Positions 1 to 12,311 of a stretch of DNA of 64,000 bases are shown here, one piece after another (the first letter of the stretch is position 1; every line of letters starts with the position of its first letter). This stretch comes from Onchocerca lupi. Its lineage: Eukaryota > Nematoda > Chromadorea > Rhabditida > Onchocercidae. Both the position numbers and the translations under genes were made by a program. Under the pieces are notes generated by a model, which was not told the DNA's origin, did no database searches, and saw nothing but the letters and a program-made list of their open reading frames with translations. Location: positions 91,602 to 155,601 of the forward strand of contig JAOVVO010000116.1 in the NCBI GenBank assembly GCA_028564675.1. The letters run 5' to 3'.

Positions 1-1064
1 TTCCAAAATGAATATGTAATTTAGATACAAAGTAAATTTTCGAATAAGTCTAGCTCCAAAAAATTCAGTCTGAAATCAAAGTTCAAATAATAATTTGATA
101 TCATACAAACTATCATACAAACTATCAGCATGCACAATAGCTTCAAAGAGAAATTTAAAAAATAGAGAAAAATTTCTTAAATCAACATTAAATTGAATGA
201 ATGCAAAATATTCTATATTTGATTTTAAAAAAATAAAAAGTAGCAATTCAATCAACGAAATACTTCAACGACAATTGGCTACAAAATTTTATTTAACAAG
301 AAATTATAGAAATTAGTAAAGTAAACTAAAAATTACAATCTTTTCAGTAAACTTCATTCTTCATTTTAGAATATATTTATATTATGGATGTGTAAATTGA
401 GCATTTCCTTTTTTTTTTTTTTTCCTTTCTTTTGATCGATGTGATACGATGAATATTTTAGATGACTATTGGAGATCATTTTCATCAAACAGAAATATAC
501 GGTACAAATTGATGCACTTCATAATGCACATTTGATAGCAGCAGTTTTATACAGGATTTCCACTTGAAATGTTTGCAGTTAACCATACACTCCAAACAAT
601 TCTCGTATTTTTGGGAGAAAAAAAAAAGTTTGAAGGAGAAAAAAGATGGCAAAAGAACGACTGGATAGTCATATATGGTCGGTCTATCTAATCAAATGAA
701 TTCTTAATGAAAGGCAAAATGGGAAGAATAGATATTTCAATATGAAAATAAAGGGCATACAAACAAAATTTATTTTTTCAACAACTTTACTTTCTTTTCA
801 TATATATGCTTTTTCATTTTTTTTTCTTCTTTTTTTTTAAATCATACTTTAAAGGGCAAAAGATAGATCAAAGAAATTTATGATTCGACGTTTTTTTCCT
901 TGATTTTCATATATTATCATGATATCAGTATTGAATTTATGATCTGTTTTTGATTACTTATTCATCAATTTCTTATTTCGTAAACAAACTAATTATTTGT
1001 TGAAAGTACTGTTGTTTATTATTGTTACTGTTATTGTTACCGCATTGTTATCGTCTGTTCATCA
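1..1064. other. AT-rich stretch without recognisable gene
   Basis: No exon-like reading frame with supporting splice sites was seen on either strand. The sequence is low-complexity and AT-rich with T and A runs. It could be the 3' untranslated region of the minus-strand terminal exon proposed at 1065-1166, but nothing in the sequence proves that. Confidence 0.4.
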
Positions 1065-1166
1065 TTAATTAATAATATTCGTGGAGTCGGCAAGATCTCC
1101 TTTACTATTCCTCATTTTACGCTTATTCCGTGTATTATTAAGCGTCACGTCCGTAAGATTAATCGT
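1065..1166 (-). CDS. possible terminal coding exon of an unidentified minus-strand gene
   Basis: Read on the minus strand, a good 3' splice site (ATTTTACAG) is followed by 33 codons and a TAA stop, in phase 0. The peptide is polar and basic (it contains NNTRNKRKMRNSKGDLADS) and is less AT-biased in base composition than its surroundings, which suggests coding sequence. No 5' exons were found in the next 400 bases upstream on that strand before the plus-strand gene at 1562. If real, its other exons must lie within or beyond that gene. The family is not recognised, and a chance open frame is a serious alternative. Confidence 0.25.
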   Translation of the reverse strand, partial: TINLTDVTLNNTRNKRKMRNSKGDLADSTNIIN

Positions 1167-1561
1167 CTGTAAAATTAAACCATTAATTTGTTAAATGCTT
1201 TCGTAACATAAATACGAATTGAAGACTATTATGGAGTAGATACCATTCCATAATATTGTTATAATATATTGATTATTAATCCAATATTAATTAATTACGG
1301 TATTACTGAAAAAATTTTTTTGCAAATCAGTAAGCAAAAGATAAATATATTGATTTGATTTGTAAGATTGGAATGTCAATCGCTTGCTTACAAGATAAAT
1401 CAGAAATGCCAAAATAAATGAAATTCAACAAATCAATCAATATATCTATTCTTTAACACGGAAATCGTTCAAAAAACACCGAAAACTATACTTTTTCGTA
1501 ATTTTTTGATTTTGCTTGTTTAAGAAGTTTCATTAAAAAGAAATAATCAGCATTAAGAGAA

Positions 1562-3647
1562 ATGTCATTGTTCAATCAAGTGAAATTTAATGTGGCAAAA
1601 GCAATACAATTCAGTACCGATAACAATATATTTGATATTCCGGAATGTGCTGCACTAATGACAACTGATAAAATTTCTATCAAAGTTGCTAATGATACCC
1701 AAATGTACTTATTTTCTCAGTATTAATTTCATACATTTCAATAGATCATAAAATTCAACCTTGAAAGCTAACAGCAGAAAAAATCATAGAAATGCTGATA
1801 GTACATTTGTTATCAGCTATCAATTAAATTATTGTTATATTGAAAATGATATAATCTTACCGTTTCTTTCCAACAGATTCGTCTGGCATAGAATCCGTTC
1901 ACGATTGAATTGTGTTGATAAACAAACAAACAAACAAACTTAACAGCAATCTTGATTTCGATGATGTGCTATTTTGGAAAATAATTAATAAATCATAATT
2001 AATGAATCAACTCTGCAAATAGTGTTTTTTTAATTAATTTCTGTTCAGTCCATCGTCTGAAATTATAATTTTCTTTCAGAATTAAAGCAACAGTGGATTA
2101 TATTGAGCATCATATTGCAAATTTTAATATTCGTTTCCTGATACGAGATGAACGAAGGAATAAGAAAACAATTATGTCTGCAAACCTGATATCTGGTACG
2201 GTATGTTACTTCATTCACTTCAGTTCAAGGAAGTATTCTATTCTATGATCAATGATAAAAATTTAATCATTAATTATCATATCTCCGATAGACAGAACTT
2301 ACGGGCCTAAGATTGGTTCTAGTGATTTTTAGATCTTATAATATTTATCATTTCTTCATAGCTAGATTAATTTGGAATAAAAAGACATTTTCGTTGCTAC
2401 TGTAAGCTATCAATCATTTTCGACTTGAAGCTGAACATAGAATAGAGAACAAAATCTAAAAACAAAAACCTAGACCTTTTTCTATTTGAGATTAGAGTTA
2501 TAGGTCACGGTTTTGAAGTAAAGAATGCAGCCGGTGCACGGGTAATGGATATTAAGCTATCGAATAATACCGTATCATCTATTGGAAAAATTGTCCATCC
2601 ACTCAGTACCACTATTTATAAGGTAAGCATTGGAAGTATTGATTTCATTTATCAGTGTTTGTCTGATTAGAAATCTTTCTTGACTTTACTAATTATAGTT
2701 TTAATTCCTTTTAATTAATTTATCTAGTCAACTTATTACAGCACTTATAATTCATAACTAAGCTGCACTGTAATAGTAATAACTTTTTTTCTAATATCTT
2801 TTTATTTGTCCTTGATTTATGATCACCAAATACTTCTTTTTTTTTAATTAAAAAGTCTTAAAACAATATCAGTTCATATCAGTCATAATCAGATTAGCTT
2901 TCTTAGAAGTTTACTCATACTTGATTACTTTACGAAATCCTCTCATTGAAGGTTTTGCATGACAACTTAGACAGAAATACTCAACGTTTTCAAGTATATC
3001 ATTTCTCATCCGATCAATCAGTAATAAATATTGAAAAGGTACTTCTCGCTTATAGTCAGAAAGCAAACGCAAAGTTTTCATAGCTTTAATCTTAATCGAT
3101 GAGTCATTTGCATTGTTTTCCCATTGTCTTCCATAACTGAAGAATTCCGTTATGTAAATTTCGTGATTCTATTTCTTCCTGATAGAATTTCAATCATCAG
3201 TATTTACAGACAACTTTATCAATGTATCCATTACTTAAAATGATTGGAATACTAGAAACTGAATGTGTATATCAATTCAAACTTATGGATGGTAATGAAC
3301 TGGCACGAGTTTATCCAAAAATTGTCTTGAGTGGCAGGACGCTTATTTTAAAATATGAGTAAGTAAAATTTTCTGATTTATGTTCAATTAATTTTGGTTG
3401 CAAAATTTTCTAACCTTTTTTTAGTCAATTTAATTCAACTTTTTAATAAACAAGTAATAAAATATTGCTTTAAAGTAATTGAAGCATTTTTTTAATTTAT
3501 AGAATAATGCACTTGGACATGCAAATGCGAGCAGTAATCTTAGGTACAACACTAATGCTCGTTCTGCATGAGGTATATCCGGAAATCCGGAACGCCTTGG
3601 CCGCATCAATTGTCGGAAGCGGAACCGATGAAACTATGAACATCTGA
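1562..3647 (+). CDS. tubby/scramblase-fold-like small protein (five exons)
   Basis: Exons: 1562-1704, 2080-2200, 2491-2622, 3210-3358 and 3503-3647, all phase-compatible with GT-AG junctions, giving about 229 residues. Exon 4 could begin at 3201 instead, adding three residues in frame. The protein starts MSLFNQVKFNVAKAIQ and has alternating short strand-like segments. It ends in a hydrophobic helix (MRAVILGTTLMLVLHEVYPE), followed by a short polar tail. A beta-rich body closed by a C-terminal hydrophobic helix is the plan of the tubby-C-like superfamily, which includes LURP-one-related proteins and phospholipid scramblases. That placement is an inference from shape and the final helix, not from a diagnostic motif. 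Substrate and cell role cannot be stated. The gene structure is more secure than the family name. Confidence 0.6.
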
Positions 3648-4180
3648 AGTCCGGGATATTATTATGTTACATGCATGCTATTATTTGAACTATTTGAAGG
3701 CTTATTTAAGATTAAAATTAAATTTTTCAAAAAATTTCGCAAGTGAAATTTCAGCAAAAAAAAGTGAATTTTTTCAAATTCCAACATTTACAATATGCCT
3801 GATTATTTAAAATTTGTTTTATAGTTACAGTTGCACGACTGCTGAAAATTTGTCACTTTTCTTCCAACTTACTTTTTCTTCCATTAACTAAAAGCAATTT
3901 TCATTTAATATTTAAAACTTTTGAAATGCAACATTTTCGATAAAATTTATTTATAGTGGAAAGTATAAGGAATATATAAGACATTCAAGTCAAATAGTCA
4001 ACTATCTAATGAATATTGCTGATTAATTCGATTAAAATGCTCACATAGTCTTTTTCGGTAGTTACCTAATATATTCATCGCTTATATATCATTCATTTTT
4101 TCTCTCTTTTTTTTTTTGTATGTTTCATTTAAATATTGGAAAACAGCAAATAGTAATAGTATATGAAAATATGATAGAAA

Positions 4181-4570
4181 TTCAGAATTTAATAAATGAC
4201 TACGATAATAAAATCTGATTAATGACTTTAGTAAGGAATTGTAATTTAATAAATGACTACGATAATAAAATCTGATTAATGACTTTAATAAGGAATTGTA
4301 ATTTAATAAATGACTATGATAATAAAATTTAATTAATGACTTTAATAAGTGGCTGTAATTTAATAAATGACTATGATAATAAAATTCAATTAATGACTTT
4401 AATAAGTGGCTGTGATTTAATAAATGACTATGATAATAAAACTTAATTAATGACTTTAATAAGTGGCTGTAATTTAATAAATGACTATGATAATAAAATT
4501 TAATTAATGACTTCAATAAGTTGCTGTAATTTAATAAATGATTATAAAATCTAATAAATGACTTAAATAT
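4181..4570. repeat. 57-bp minisatellite, about seven copies
   Basis: Seven diverged copies of a 57-bp unit begin near 4184, 4241, 4298, 4355, 4412, 4469 and 4526, the last one truncated. Each copy contains an AATTTAATAAATGACTA-like start and an internal TTAATGACTT. Because 57 is a multiple of three, the minus strand stays open for 165 codons with a 19-residue periodic peptide (LLKSLI.FYY.SHLLNY). The bases drift without clear codon-position bias, so this open frame is taken as a by-product of the period rather than a gene. Confidence 0.85.
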
Positions 4571-7430
4571 ATGCCACACAAAGGTTAAGGAATAGAATTA
4601 ATTAATCTCAGAGCCATTTCATCACTTCTCATTTATTATTTTCACTCTACTTTTCCTTTTGATATCTGCAACTGTAAAATTGTGTGAAAACTTTTTTTTC
4701 TTGCAAAATTTACATAGCAATTTTTAAAACATACTTTTTTACTGAAATTTGATCGAATAAATAGATGCAAAAAAGTTTAAAGTACAAATATAATTCGGTG
4801 AAAATTTGAAATGAATAAGGAATTTTAATACAACTGGTGTTAAAATGCAAACGAAATTCATTTGCTGAACGAATGCCAGCAAGCAAAAAGCATATTATGA
4901 CCTTTTCAAAAGAGAAAACTATTTTTTAATTCTCTTAATATGAATTAAGTATTTGAGAAAATGTCGAAAATCGGTGTTTCGTCTTATATTCTCCAATGAA
5001 TACCATAAACTTATGTGAAAAAAATTTCAAAAAGAATTTCCTTTCGTTTTTTAATTGCACACGCAATTTAACGCTTAATTACTCACGCATACCTCCTAAA
5101 GATCATTATTGCACGAATGGATGCTTACAAACTTTGAAAATACAGATCATTATTTTAATAACTTACTATAAGCTATTCTTCTAGGAATTGATCACCTAAC
5201 ACAAGAAAAACAATCGCCTGCAAAAGCTCACTAATTGATTGAATTGATTAATATTGAACGGAAAAAAAAAGTGATTAATTTGAATTACTATTGGCTGTCC
5301 TTGTCAAAATTAAAATTATATGTTTAAGAATACTGAAATATTTTGCTGTTCATACAACATCACGGATGTTTATGCAAAATGAATTCCGCATCCATGTAAA
5401 TATTGATCTCATCATTTCTCAGAATATGGATTATCGACCATCCAGAATGCTCAAAATAAGTGACCTCCTCGATCCGGAATGCTCATAAAATCTTCATCCA
5501 GCTGATGAGTGGCTAACTTGCAAAATGCTCTGAAAAATTGAACTTTATATAAAATGTAAGCTATTTTTACGATTTTTAGTGGAATTCGCAACCGGCTGAC
5601 ATGAAGCTCAATTCTATATCCGTATTTGGTAATTAATTCTGCTGTTAAATGAGCCTGTAAATTTCAAGCTAAATGATGCTATAAAAGTTACAAAGAACAG
5701 GATTGATGGCAGGGCAAAATCTGTAATCAATATCCGTGTTTGTAATCTGAATGATTTATTGATAATTGTAGGCTCTTTTTGTTGATAAGAACTATCAAAT
5801 TTATTAATTGTTGACAAACAAAATAACATCACATTAAATAAATCAATAAAAAATAAATTTCAATTAGTACTGACTAGGAATAAAGAACAAATGTGTGTGC
5901 AAGCACACAATATCATTATTGACTTTTGAGATTTTTTGTAAAAATAATAATTAGATCTTAATTAGGCCTCATTTTACATTTTTCATATGCTCTTATTATG
6001 ATGCTAATCAAAGTTCTTGAATTTATAGAAATTTCATCCTTAATAGAAAAAGAATGGAACTAAAAAGATTGTGCTTTAATTTTAAATTATTGAAATAACT
6101 GAACCGACTTGCTTCCTAACTAATAATGCATCAAATCAGCAATTGTGAAAAATTTACATAAATTTGCAGCATGTTGGAAAATATCACAGGAGATCTACAA
6201 TATATTGCAGAATGTATTCAAATTTACGTAAATACCGAATCATTGCAAAACTGTCTTTCGAAAACAGAATCATTTTCGAATTTTCCTAAATTTCGATAAA
6301 ATTCATGTCAAGTTTGACCAATGAATAGCTAGCAACGATTTGCATAAAAGGTATAATATAATTGATAATATAAGTACAATATAATTGAAAACAATGCTAA
6401 ACTAAACAATCATGGCGAAAAAAGTAATAACAAGAATGTATTAAATATATAAAGTAATGAGAAATTTGAAATTTAAAAATAAAAATTAAATTAAGAAATA
6501 AAAGACTGAAGAATTAAGCGATATAAACTAACTGGAAATACAATATATGTTTGTTGCATTCTCTCTGTAATTAATTGTAATGATCGATAATCTTTCATGA
6601 TTTTTATGATAATTTAAAAATTTTGAAATTCAAAAAATGTTCAAAAGATTAAAGTTCAAAAAATGAAGTAATTGAAATGAAACTCTTTGCTGTTGATAAA
6701 AACATATCCCTATAATTATTGCAACTAGTAATCAATACTGAAGTTATCAATGATAAGCTGACATTTCGAACCAAAAAGCTAAATGTGAATTTGAATTATG
6801 ACTCAATAGCAATCATCATGGCCAAGAATTTTCTCATTTCTGGAAAATCCAATCTCTATTTGATTCATTTTTCATATTTCCTATGTTTCAATGGTTTCAA
6901 ACGAAAATCTAATTCTTATGAAATTGAGTGCAAAACTAGAAAATTTAAGAAAATGCAAGCAATCGTTTAGCCTCACCTGATGGCGAATGTTTCAGATGAG
7001 ATTAATTAATTTATATGATGCAATCATACAGTTTTCTTAAATAATATTCCATCAAAACAATCGCTTATCACAGATAACAGTTATTCTGCAAGCTGAAGTT
7101 ACCAATACTTGGAATTATAACTATTACTTAAAATATTGTTTTTAAATTTTAAAAATTTTCTAAGACTTTTGCTGTTTTTGATTTATCTCTTATATATTAT
7201 ACACAATTTAATACTAATTATAATAATAATTAAGTTTTTATGAAAAGTTATGATTTTAAATATAAGAAATATTTCTGCTTTTATTTCATAACAATTTTTG
7301 AGCATTTTATATGATCTCTTTTTATATTTCAGTATTTCTTTCCGTTTTTTTTGTTTTTTTTATTTCTTTGTCTTATCAAATTTATCTTTCATTAGTACCT
7401 GAAAAATTAGAAGTGCACAGTATCCTTTTG
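4571..7430. other. intergenic AT-rich DNA, no supported gene
   Basis: Short open frames of 60-83 codons occur on both strands (for example 4996-5184, 5291-5488, 6719-6970), but none has flanking splice sites, recognisable domains or non-random composition. Nothing else of note was seen. Confidence 0.4.
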
Positions 7431-7432
7431 CA

Positions 7433-7521
7433 TTATTAAGCTCCTGGGTTATTAAGCTTATTAAGCTTATTAAGCTTAATAAGCTTAATAGGTTATTAAG
7501 CTTATTTATTAAGCTCCTGCA
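7433..7521. repeat. palindromic ATTAAGCTT array bounded by direct repeats
   Basis: A 9-bp unit ATTAAGCTT is reiterated and then reversed as AATAAGCTT, giving a near-perfect palindromic run rich in AAGCTT. The run is bounded on both sides by the same 14 bp, TTATTAAGCTCCTG (7433-7446 and about 7507-7520). The arrangement looks like replication slippage or hairpin-mediated expansion. Confidence 0.75.
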
Positions 7522-9290
7522 ATTCCAATCAGTTATTTGGCTCATTTTAATATTTCAATTATTATGAAACTTGCAATAATAACTTCTTGCAACAATTGAT
7601 TTTTAAATATTTTTTGACGAAGTTGCTAGTAAAATATTAGGTTTTGTTTCTCAATAATTGATTTAATTATTGTGTAGGTTGTTTTTTTCTTGGATTTTCG
7701 CTCACTTTTTAATAGAATTGCGAATTTTGTTTTTTATTTTTTACTTGCTTCAAAGTTTTGATTGTCCGGTAAGTCGATTATTTTAAATTTCTGCATGATA
7801 ATTCTTTTATTGTCTTTCTGATTGCTATTTGGTTGTTTTAAATAATTAATTGTTAGCTTTTAATTGTACTTTTTTTTTTGTTTTTCTTATCTATCCAGTA
7901 ATATATGTGGTCTTGCATGTTTTTCATTTTTTTTAAACTTTACCCGTTATCTTTTGTGAGTTTTCTATTTCTCATTTTAGTTTTGTATTTTGAATCCAAA
8001 TCCGTCGATACCCAGGTTTTTCTCTCGCATGCCCTTCTGATAATTTCATTTTTTTTTTTTTTTTGACAATTTGTGTGCTTTTTACTCATTACATAGTTAT
8101 TTTTCCAAATTTAACCCAATTTATTCCTTCTATAACTTATATTTTGTTAATTCCGCCTTTTTGGATGCTTAACTACTCCATTCATAAATACTCTTTATTG
8201 TTGCTTATTCAATTTATACTTTCTTTTGTTCATTTAATTTATGTCTATTTTATTCTTTCTTGAACTTTTGCGCTTCTATTTTGTTAGATTAATCGAATTT
8301 AGTAATTCTGTTTTGATGAATTAACAAATTTTGTTTTGTGATTTCTTTATTTAACTAGTACAATTAGTAAAATTATTGCAACTTTGCCATTAAACAGCTT
8401 GATACAAGAAGAGCGAAAAGCAAAACTTCGTGAATTTTGATCATTGTTGTTATCAGTTAAATTTTGACTCTGATTATGTTTCGAATTTTCCTTAATTTTT
8501 CATTTTTGAAATTTTTTGCTATAAGTGTTATTTCGACAAAACTTAGGCAAATCGTGTCGTAATCACTCAATTACCAACTATGCTCTAAGCAAAATTTTTT
8601 ATGATACTTGGCTTATATAAAAAATAACGGTCTTTGATGAAAAAATTGTTACTTTTTCATACATTTTCAACCGATGAAATAAAATAAAATAAAAAAAACT
8701 ACTTTTCATGATGATAAAATCGATTCATTGAATGATGTGATATTCTGATTATCAGTTTTTCAAAGATTATGATCAGTCAAAGCAAATTTAACTTTTAATC
8801 TAATGACCTAGTTTTTCACTTTTTTTTTTAAATGGAAAAATGGAGTTTAGAAAAAAATACCTTTTTGAATCTGCATTTTGTTCTAAAAAAAATATATGCA
8901 GGTATCAAATTAATTTATATTCTTTATCGTTAAAAAGATCACTTCAATTCGATGTGAAATCGAATCATTCATCCTTCATCCTCTAAACTTTTGTCCTGAT
9001 TTCTCAATTTCGGAAATTTATTTAGCAAAAAAACTGGATAATATATTTGTATAGAAAATGCACAGAAAAGTTGTGAAAATTAGATAATATATGTATTTTT
9101 CAGGTTATTCGAAGGTGACCCAAATTTACTGAAATAGACTCTTTCCAAAACAATAAAAAAAAAAAAAAAACTTCTCTTTCCTAGAAAATAGATGCGTTCC
9201 TTTATTCTTTAGTTTTTAAATGTGATGTGAAAGGTGCAAGAGTTTTTCCTGTGACAATTTTTAAGATCATCTTTCATAGTTAGAACTAAG
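7522..9290. other. intergenic T-rich DNA upstream of the collagen gene
   Basis: The plus strand is T-rich, with many T runs and no exon-like frame with splice support. The only open frame over 60 codons (8063-8263) is hydrophobic and of low complexity, as expected from T-rich sequence. Confidence 0.4.
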
Positions 9291-9560
9291 TGAATTAAAT
9301 TTGAAGATTATTGAGAGCAGGTAAGTAAGGAAATAGAACTTAAATCAGAAGAATTAAAGCGAGAACTTCAGGTAAGGAAATAAAAATTGTGTGTATTGTT
9401 GCTTATTGTAACAGAAAGCAATCTTAATTCATCTCTAAGAATTTATTCATTAATCAAAGGGAACTTTTTCAATTATTCGAAATTATAAAAATTATGAAAA
9501 ATGCGGAAAATGAATAAATCAATTGTTTACTATGATAATATTACTTTTTTTTTAACAGGT
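9290..9560 (+). promoter_or_regulatory. candidate 5' UTR exon and leader acceptor of the collagen gene
   Basis: Two good 5' splice sites lie upstream of the collagen start: GAGAGCAG|GTAAGT near 9320 and CTTCAG|GTAAGG near 9371. A strong 3' splice site (nine or more T then AACAG) ends at 9558, two bases before the collagen ATG at 9561. This fits either an untranslated first exon spliced to the coding exon or a trans-spliced leader acceptor, which is common in nematodes. The sequence cannot separate the two. Confidence 0.35.
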
Positions 9561-11861
9561 ATGAAAGTTCATAAAGTGACATTCTTAGCATCAGCAATAA
9601 GTGGTGTATCCTTGATGGTATGTTTGCTTGCCATCCTGATGATTTATAGAGATGTACAAAAGACCTGGAATGAACTGGATTCAGAAATCAGTATATTCAG
9701 GGTATGTTTGTTGCTTCTAATATTTCAAGATCGAGTGCATCAGGTGCAACTAATATCACTGATTATCATTTTCAGATATTAGGTATATAAAATATTCCTC
9801 TAAAATGATATATTTTGCAGAAGCTTTTTTTTTAAAATAGCATGAGCCCAGCCGTAATGATCGAAAAAAGATTGTAAAAAAAAAAGATAAATACTTTATT
9901 TGAATATATATTTCTCAATTAAAGAAAGATAAATAGCTTTTTTGGATATTTACCTGATCATTCGATCAAGTTTGAATGAAACAGGCATTCTAAGTACCGT
10001 AGCTTCGTGAGTTTTAGGCAACAACAGATGATTTATGGAATGATATGATACAACTTGCTCAAAAAAAACGTTTTCGACGGCAATATAATGATAAGGATAT
10101 CAGAAATGATTCAGCAAAAATTTCATATCAATCTGAACCATCAAATGGATATGATAACGATGCACGGTTCGATCAGTATGAATCCGAAACTATCAATGTC
10201 CCATCTGGGGAAAATGATGCTACATGTGGCATGTGTTGAAATAATTTTTCAGTGATGTTTTAGAAAAAATATTGATTAAATTTACGGCTGCTTAATAAAT
10301 ATTACTAATTCATCTATTTGCAGAATGCCGTATCGATAATAAATGTCCAGCAGGTCCGCCAGGCCCGAAAGGACCACCTGGCCATAAAGGTATTCAACAA
10401 TGAACTTCAAACTTTGCCTGAAAAAATTCAGATATTTCTAACAGGCCAAAAAATATAGCTGGTTTGATTTTCCAGGAGAAGATGGATTACCAGGTAAGGA
10501 TGGCAAACCGGGTGCTGATGCAATGGATGTTAAACAAAACAAAACCACCACTGGTTGCTTCAGATGTCCAATGGGTCCTCGAGGTCCACCAGGAGCTTTG
10601 GGACGTCCCGGGCCACGTGGACTAAGTGGAAGTAGAGGCCGAGCTGGCTTACCAGGGCGAAATGGGTCTCCTGGTTTACCTGGAGAGCCTGGACCACCAG
10701 GACCCCGCGGTAATCTCTTTATTTATTACAAAAAAAAAAAAAAAAAAAAAAAAAAAGAAACAGATAATATCAACAAGAAAGAAATCAAATAAAAAGTCCA
10801 AACAAACATACGAATTTGATTCAATATCACAGCAATGGAACGTATATTTTAATTTTTTTTTCTTATATTTTAAGAAATTTCCATGAAATTAATTGCACGT
10901 AACAAAGAATCAATACCAACAATATTAAAATCATATTGTCCAGAGACAAATTCAGGCTGACCTTCAACCCTCAAAAAGGATAAAAGTTCAATCAGTACTC
11001 GGTCATCCTTAATAAAAAATTAAAATATCGAAAAATTTAGCAAACCAAACGAGTCTTGAAACTTCTGACTCAAAAAAGTTGGAAAACTTGAAATTTTTTT
11101 CATGATATTAGAATTCTGCAAATTTTGATTTGAATGAGAATTTGGGTGAATTTAATGTGGAACTTGCAATTAATTTAGGTCCTGACGGACCAGCAGGGCC
11201 ACCTGGTGTGAAAGGCGAAGATGCAGAACATCCAGTAGGTCGTCCAGGCTTAAAGGGTGAGCCAGGAGTACCAGGGCCAAGAGGACCGCCTGGGATGAGT
11301 GGTCGACACGCTTCGTTCGGTCCCACTGGTCCTCCAGGACCACCTGGTTAGTTTATGAAATTTTTCTCGTAAGAATTTTCAATTGATGAATTTTAAGTAC
11401 TGTGCCGAGAAGAACATAGTAGTTAATAGTTGTTTTCAATATTTCAAAATTTCAGGAAATCCTGGACCTAGAGGACCACAGGGAGCTGCTGGACCATACG
11501 GTAAAGCTGGACCTCCTGGATTACCAGGAAAAGATGCTGAAGTGATTTTTTAGTATTTTTAAATAATTTAAAAGTTTTTTCTAGCTCAAGATTCCAAAAC
11601 TAATGCATACTTAATACGACCATCGTCGCGAAACATATATATTGCAATGAAATCAAGTTGACCTCCAGTTGACACAAAATATACTGCTTTCTGCGAACAA
11701 TATATCGATTGCATTTTCTAATAGAATTTAGAGTTTTTTTATCCGAAATTCCAAAAAATCAATCAGATTTCTTGAACATAACTAATCGAAAATTTCAGTA
11801 CTGTCCATGTCCAGAGCGTCAAGAGAGTGCGATTTTCTACGCAAAACAGAAGAAAATGTGA
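9561..11861 (+). CDS. cuticle collagen (seven exons)
   Basis: Exons: 9561-9701, 10018-10228, 10324-10389, 10476-10709, 11179-11346, 11456-11541, 11799-11861; all phases agree and give 322 residues, typical for nematode cuticle collagens. Residues 1-47 contain one membrane or signal segment (VTFLASAISGVSLMVCLLAI) and match the cuticle-collagen N-terminal domain. A basic furin-type site, RFRRQ, follows near residue 67. A C-x-C-x4-CPAGP box then opens Gly-X-Y blocks interrupted by Cys-containing and polar spacers. The end, GKDAEYCPCPERQES, is the usual C-terminal cysteine box. The product is secreted, trimerises and is crosslinked into the cuticle. The second intron appears to start with GC, because every nearby GT gives a stop, loses the cysteine box or breaks phase. 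The last exon is short and lies behind a 257-bp intron. Confidence 0.93.
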
Positions 11862-12311
11862 TGTTTTGCGATTTTCTAAAATGTTCAAATTAAAATTTGA
11901 AGTGATAAATATATGTTCTGTCGTAGGTGATCATGGCAATGATGCATATTTTATAAAATATTGTGGCGAAGTTGAAGAAAAAGTAAAATAATTTCTCGTA
12001 CTATGACCGGTTATTATGAAATATTTTTTTGGTTTGTATCAAATCATTTCGAAATTTATTTCTGAGATTCGCAGAAGATGAAAGGATATATTTTGTATAT
12101 TCTGCATGAATCTGATGAAAGAATGATTAATCACTGACCAATCAAAAGTGATTAATAATGATTTGCATAATTAATCAGCATTATTTAAGAAATTATTCCA
12201 GAATATTTATCACATTCACAAATCAAACTAGCTAAGAAGAAGTGTATGGCTGTTGCCTATTCGTAAATTGTTGGAGTAATAAGAAAAGATTGTTCATCAA
12301 GTTGCTGACAA
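11862..12311. other. spacer between collagen and pseudokinase genes
   Basis: The spacer contains a possible unused or alternative collagen exon at 11927-11991: an acceptor followed by an open frame reading GDHGNDAYFIKYCGE and a stop after 21 codons. The remainder is AT-rich with no other feature. Confidence 0.35.

Noticed and set aside
4082..4579. 165-codon minus-strand open frame
   Set aside because: It is the 57-bp minisatellite read in a stop-free frame, with no start context, domain or splice evidence.
7360..7545. Leu/Ser/Ile repeat protein on the minus strand
   Set aside because: It results from the AAGCTT palindromic array, not from a gene.
10029..10389. Collagen model using donor ATGT|GTTGAA with an acceptor inside exon 3
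   Set aside because: It is canonical GT-AG but deletes the conserved C-x-C-x4-CPAGP box; the GC donor keeps it.
11108..11326. Pro/Gly-rich open frame on the minus strand inside the collagen gene
   Set aside because: It is the complement of Gly-X-Y coding sequence; the plus-strand exon is in phase with its neighbours.
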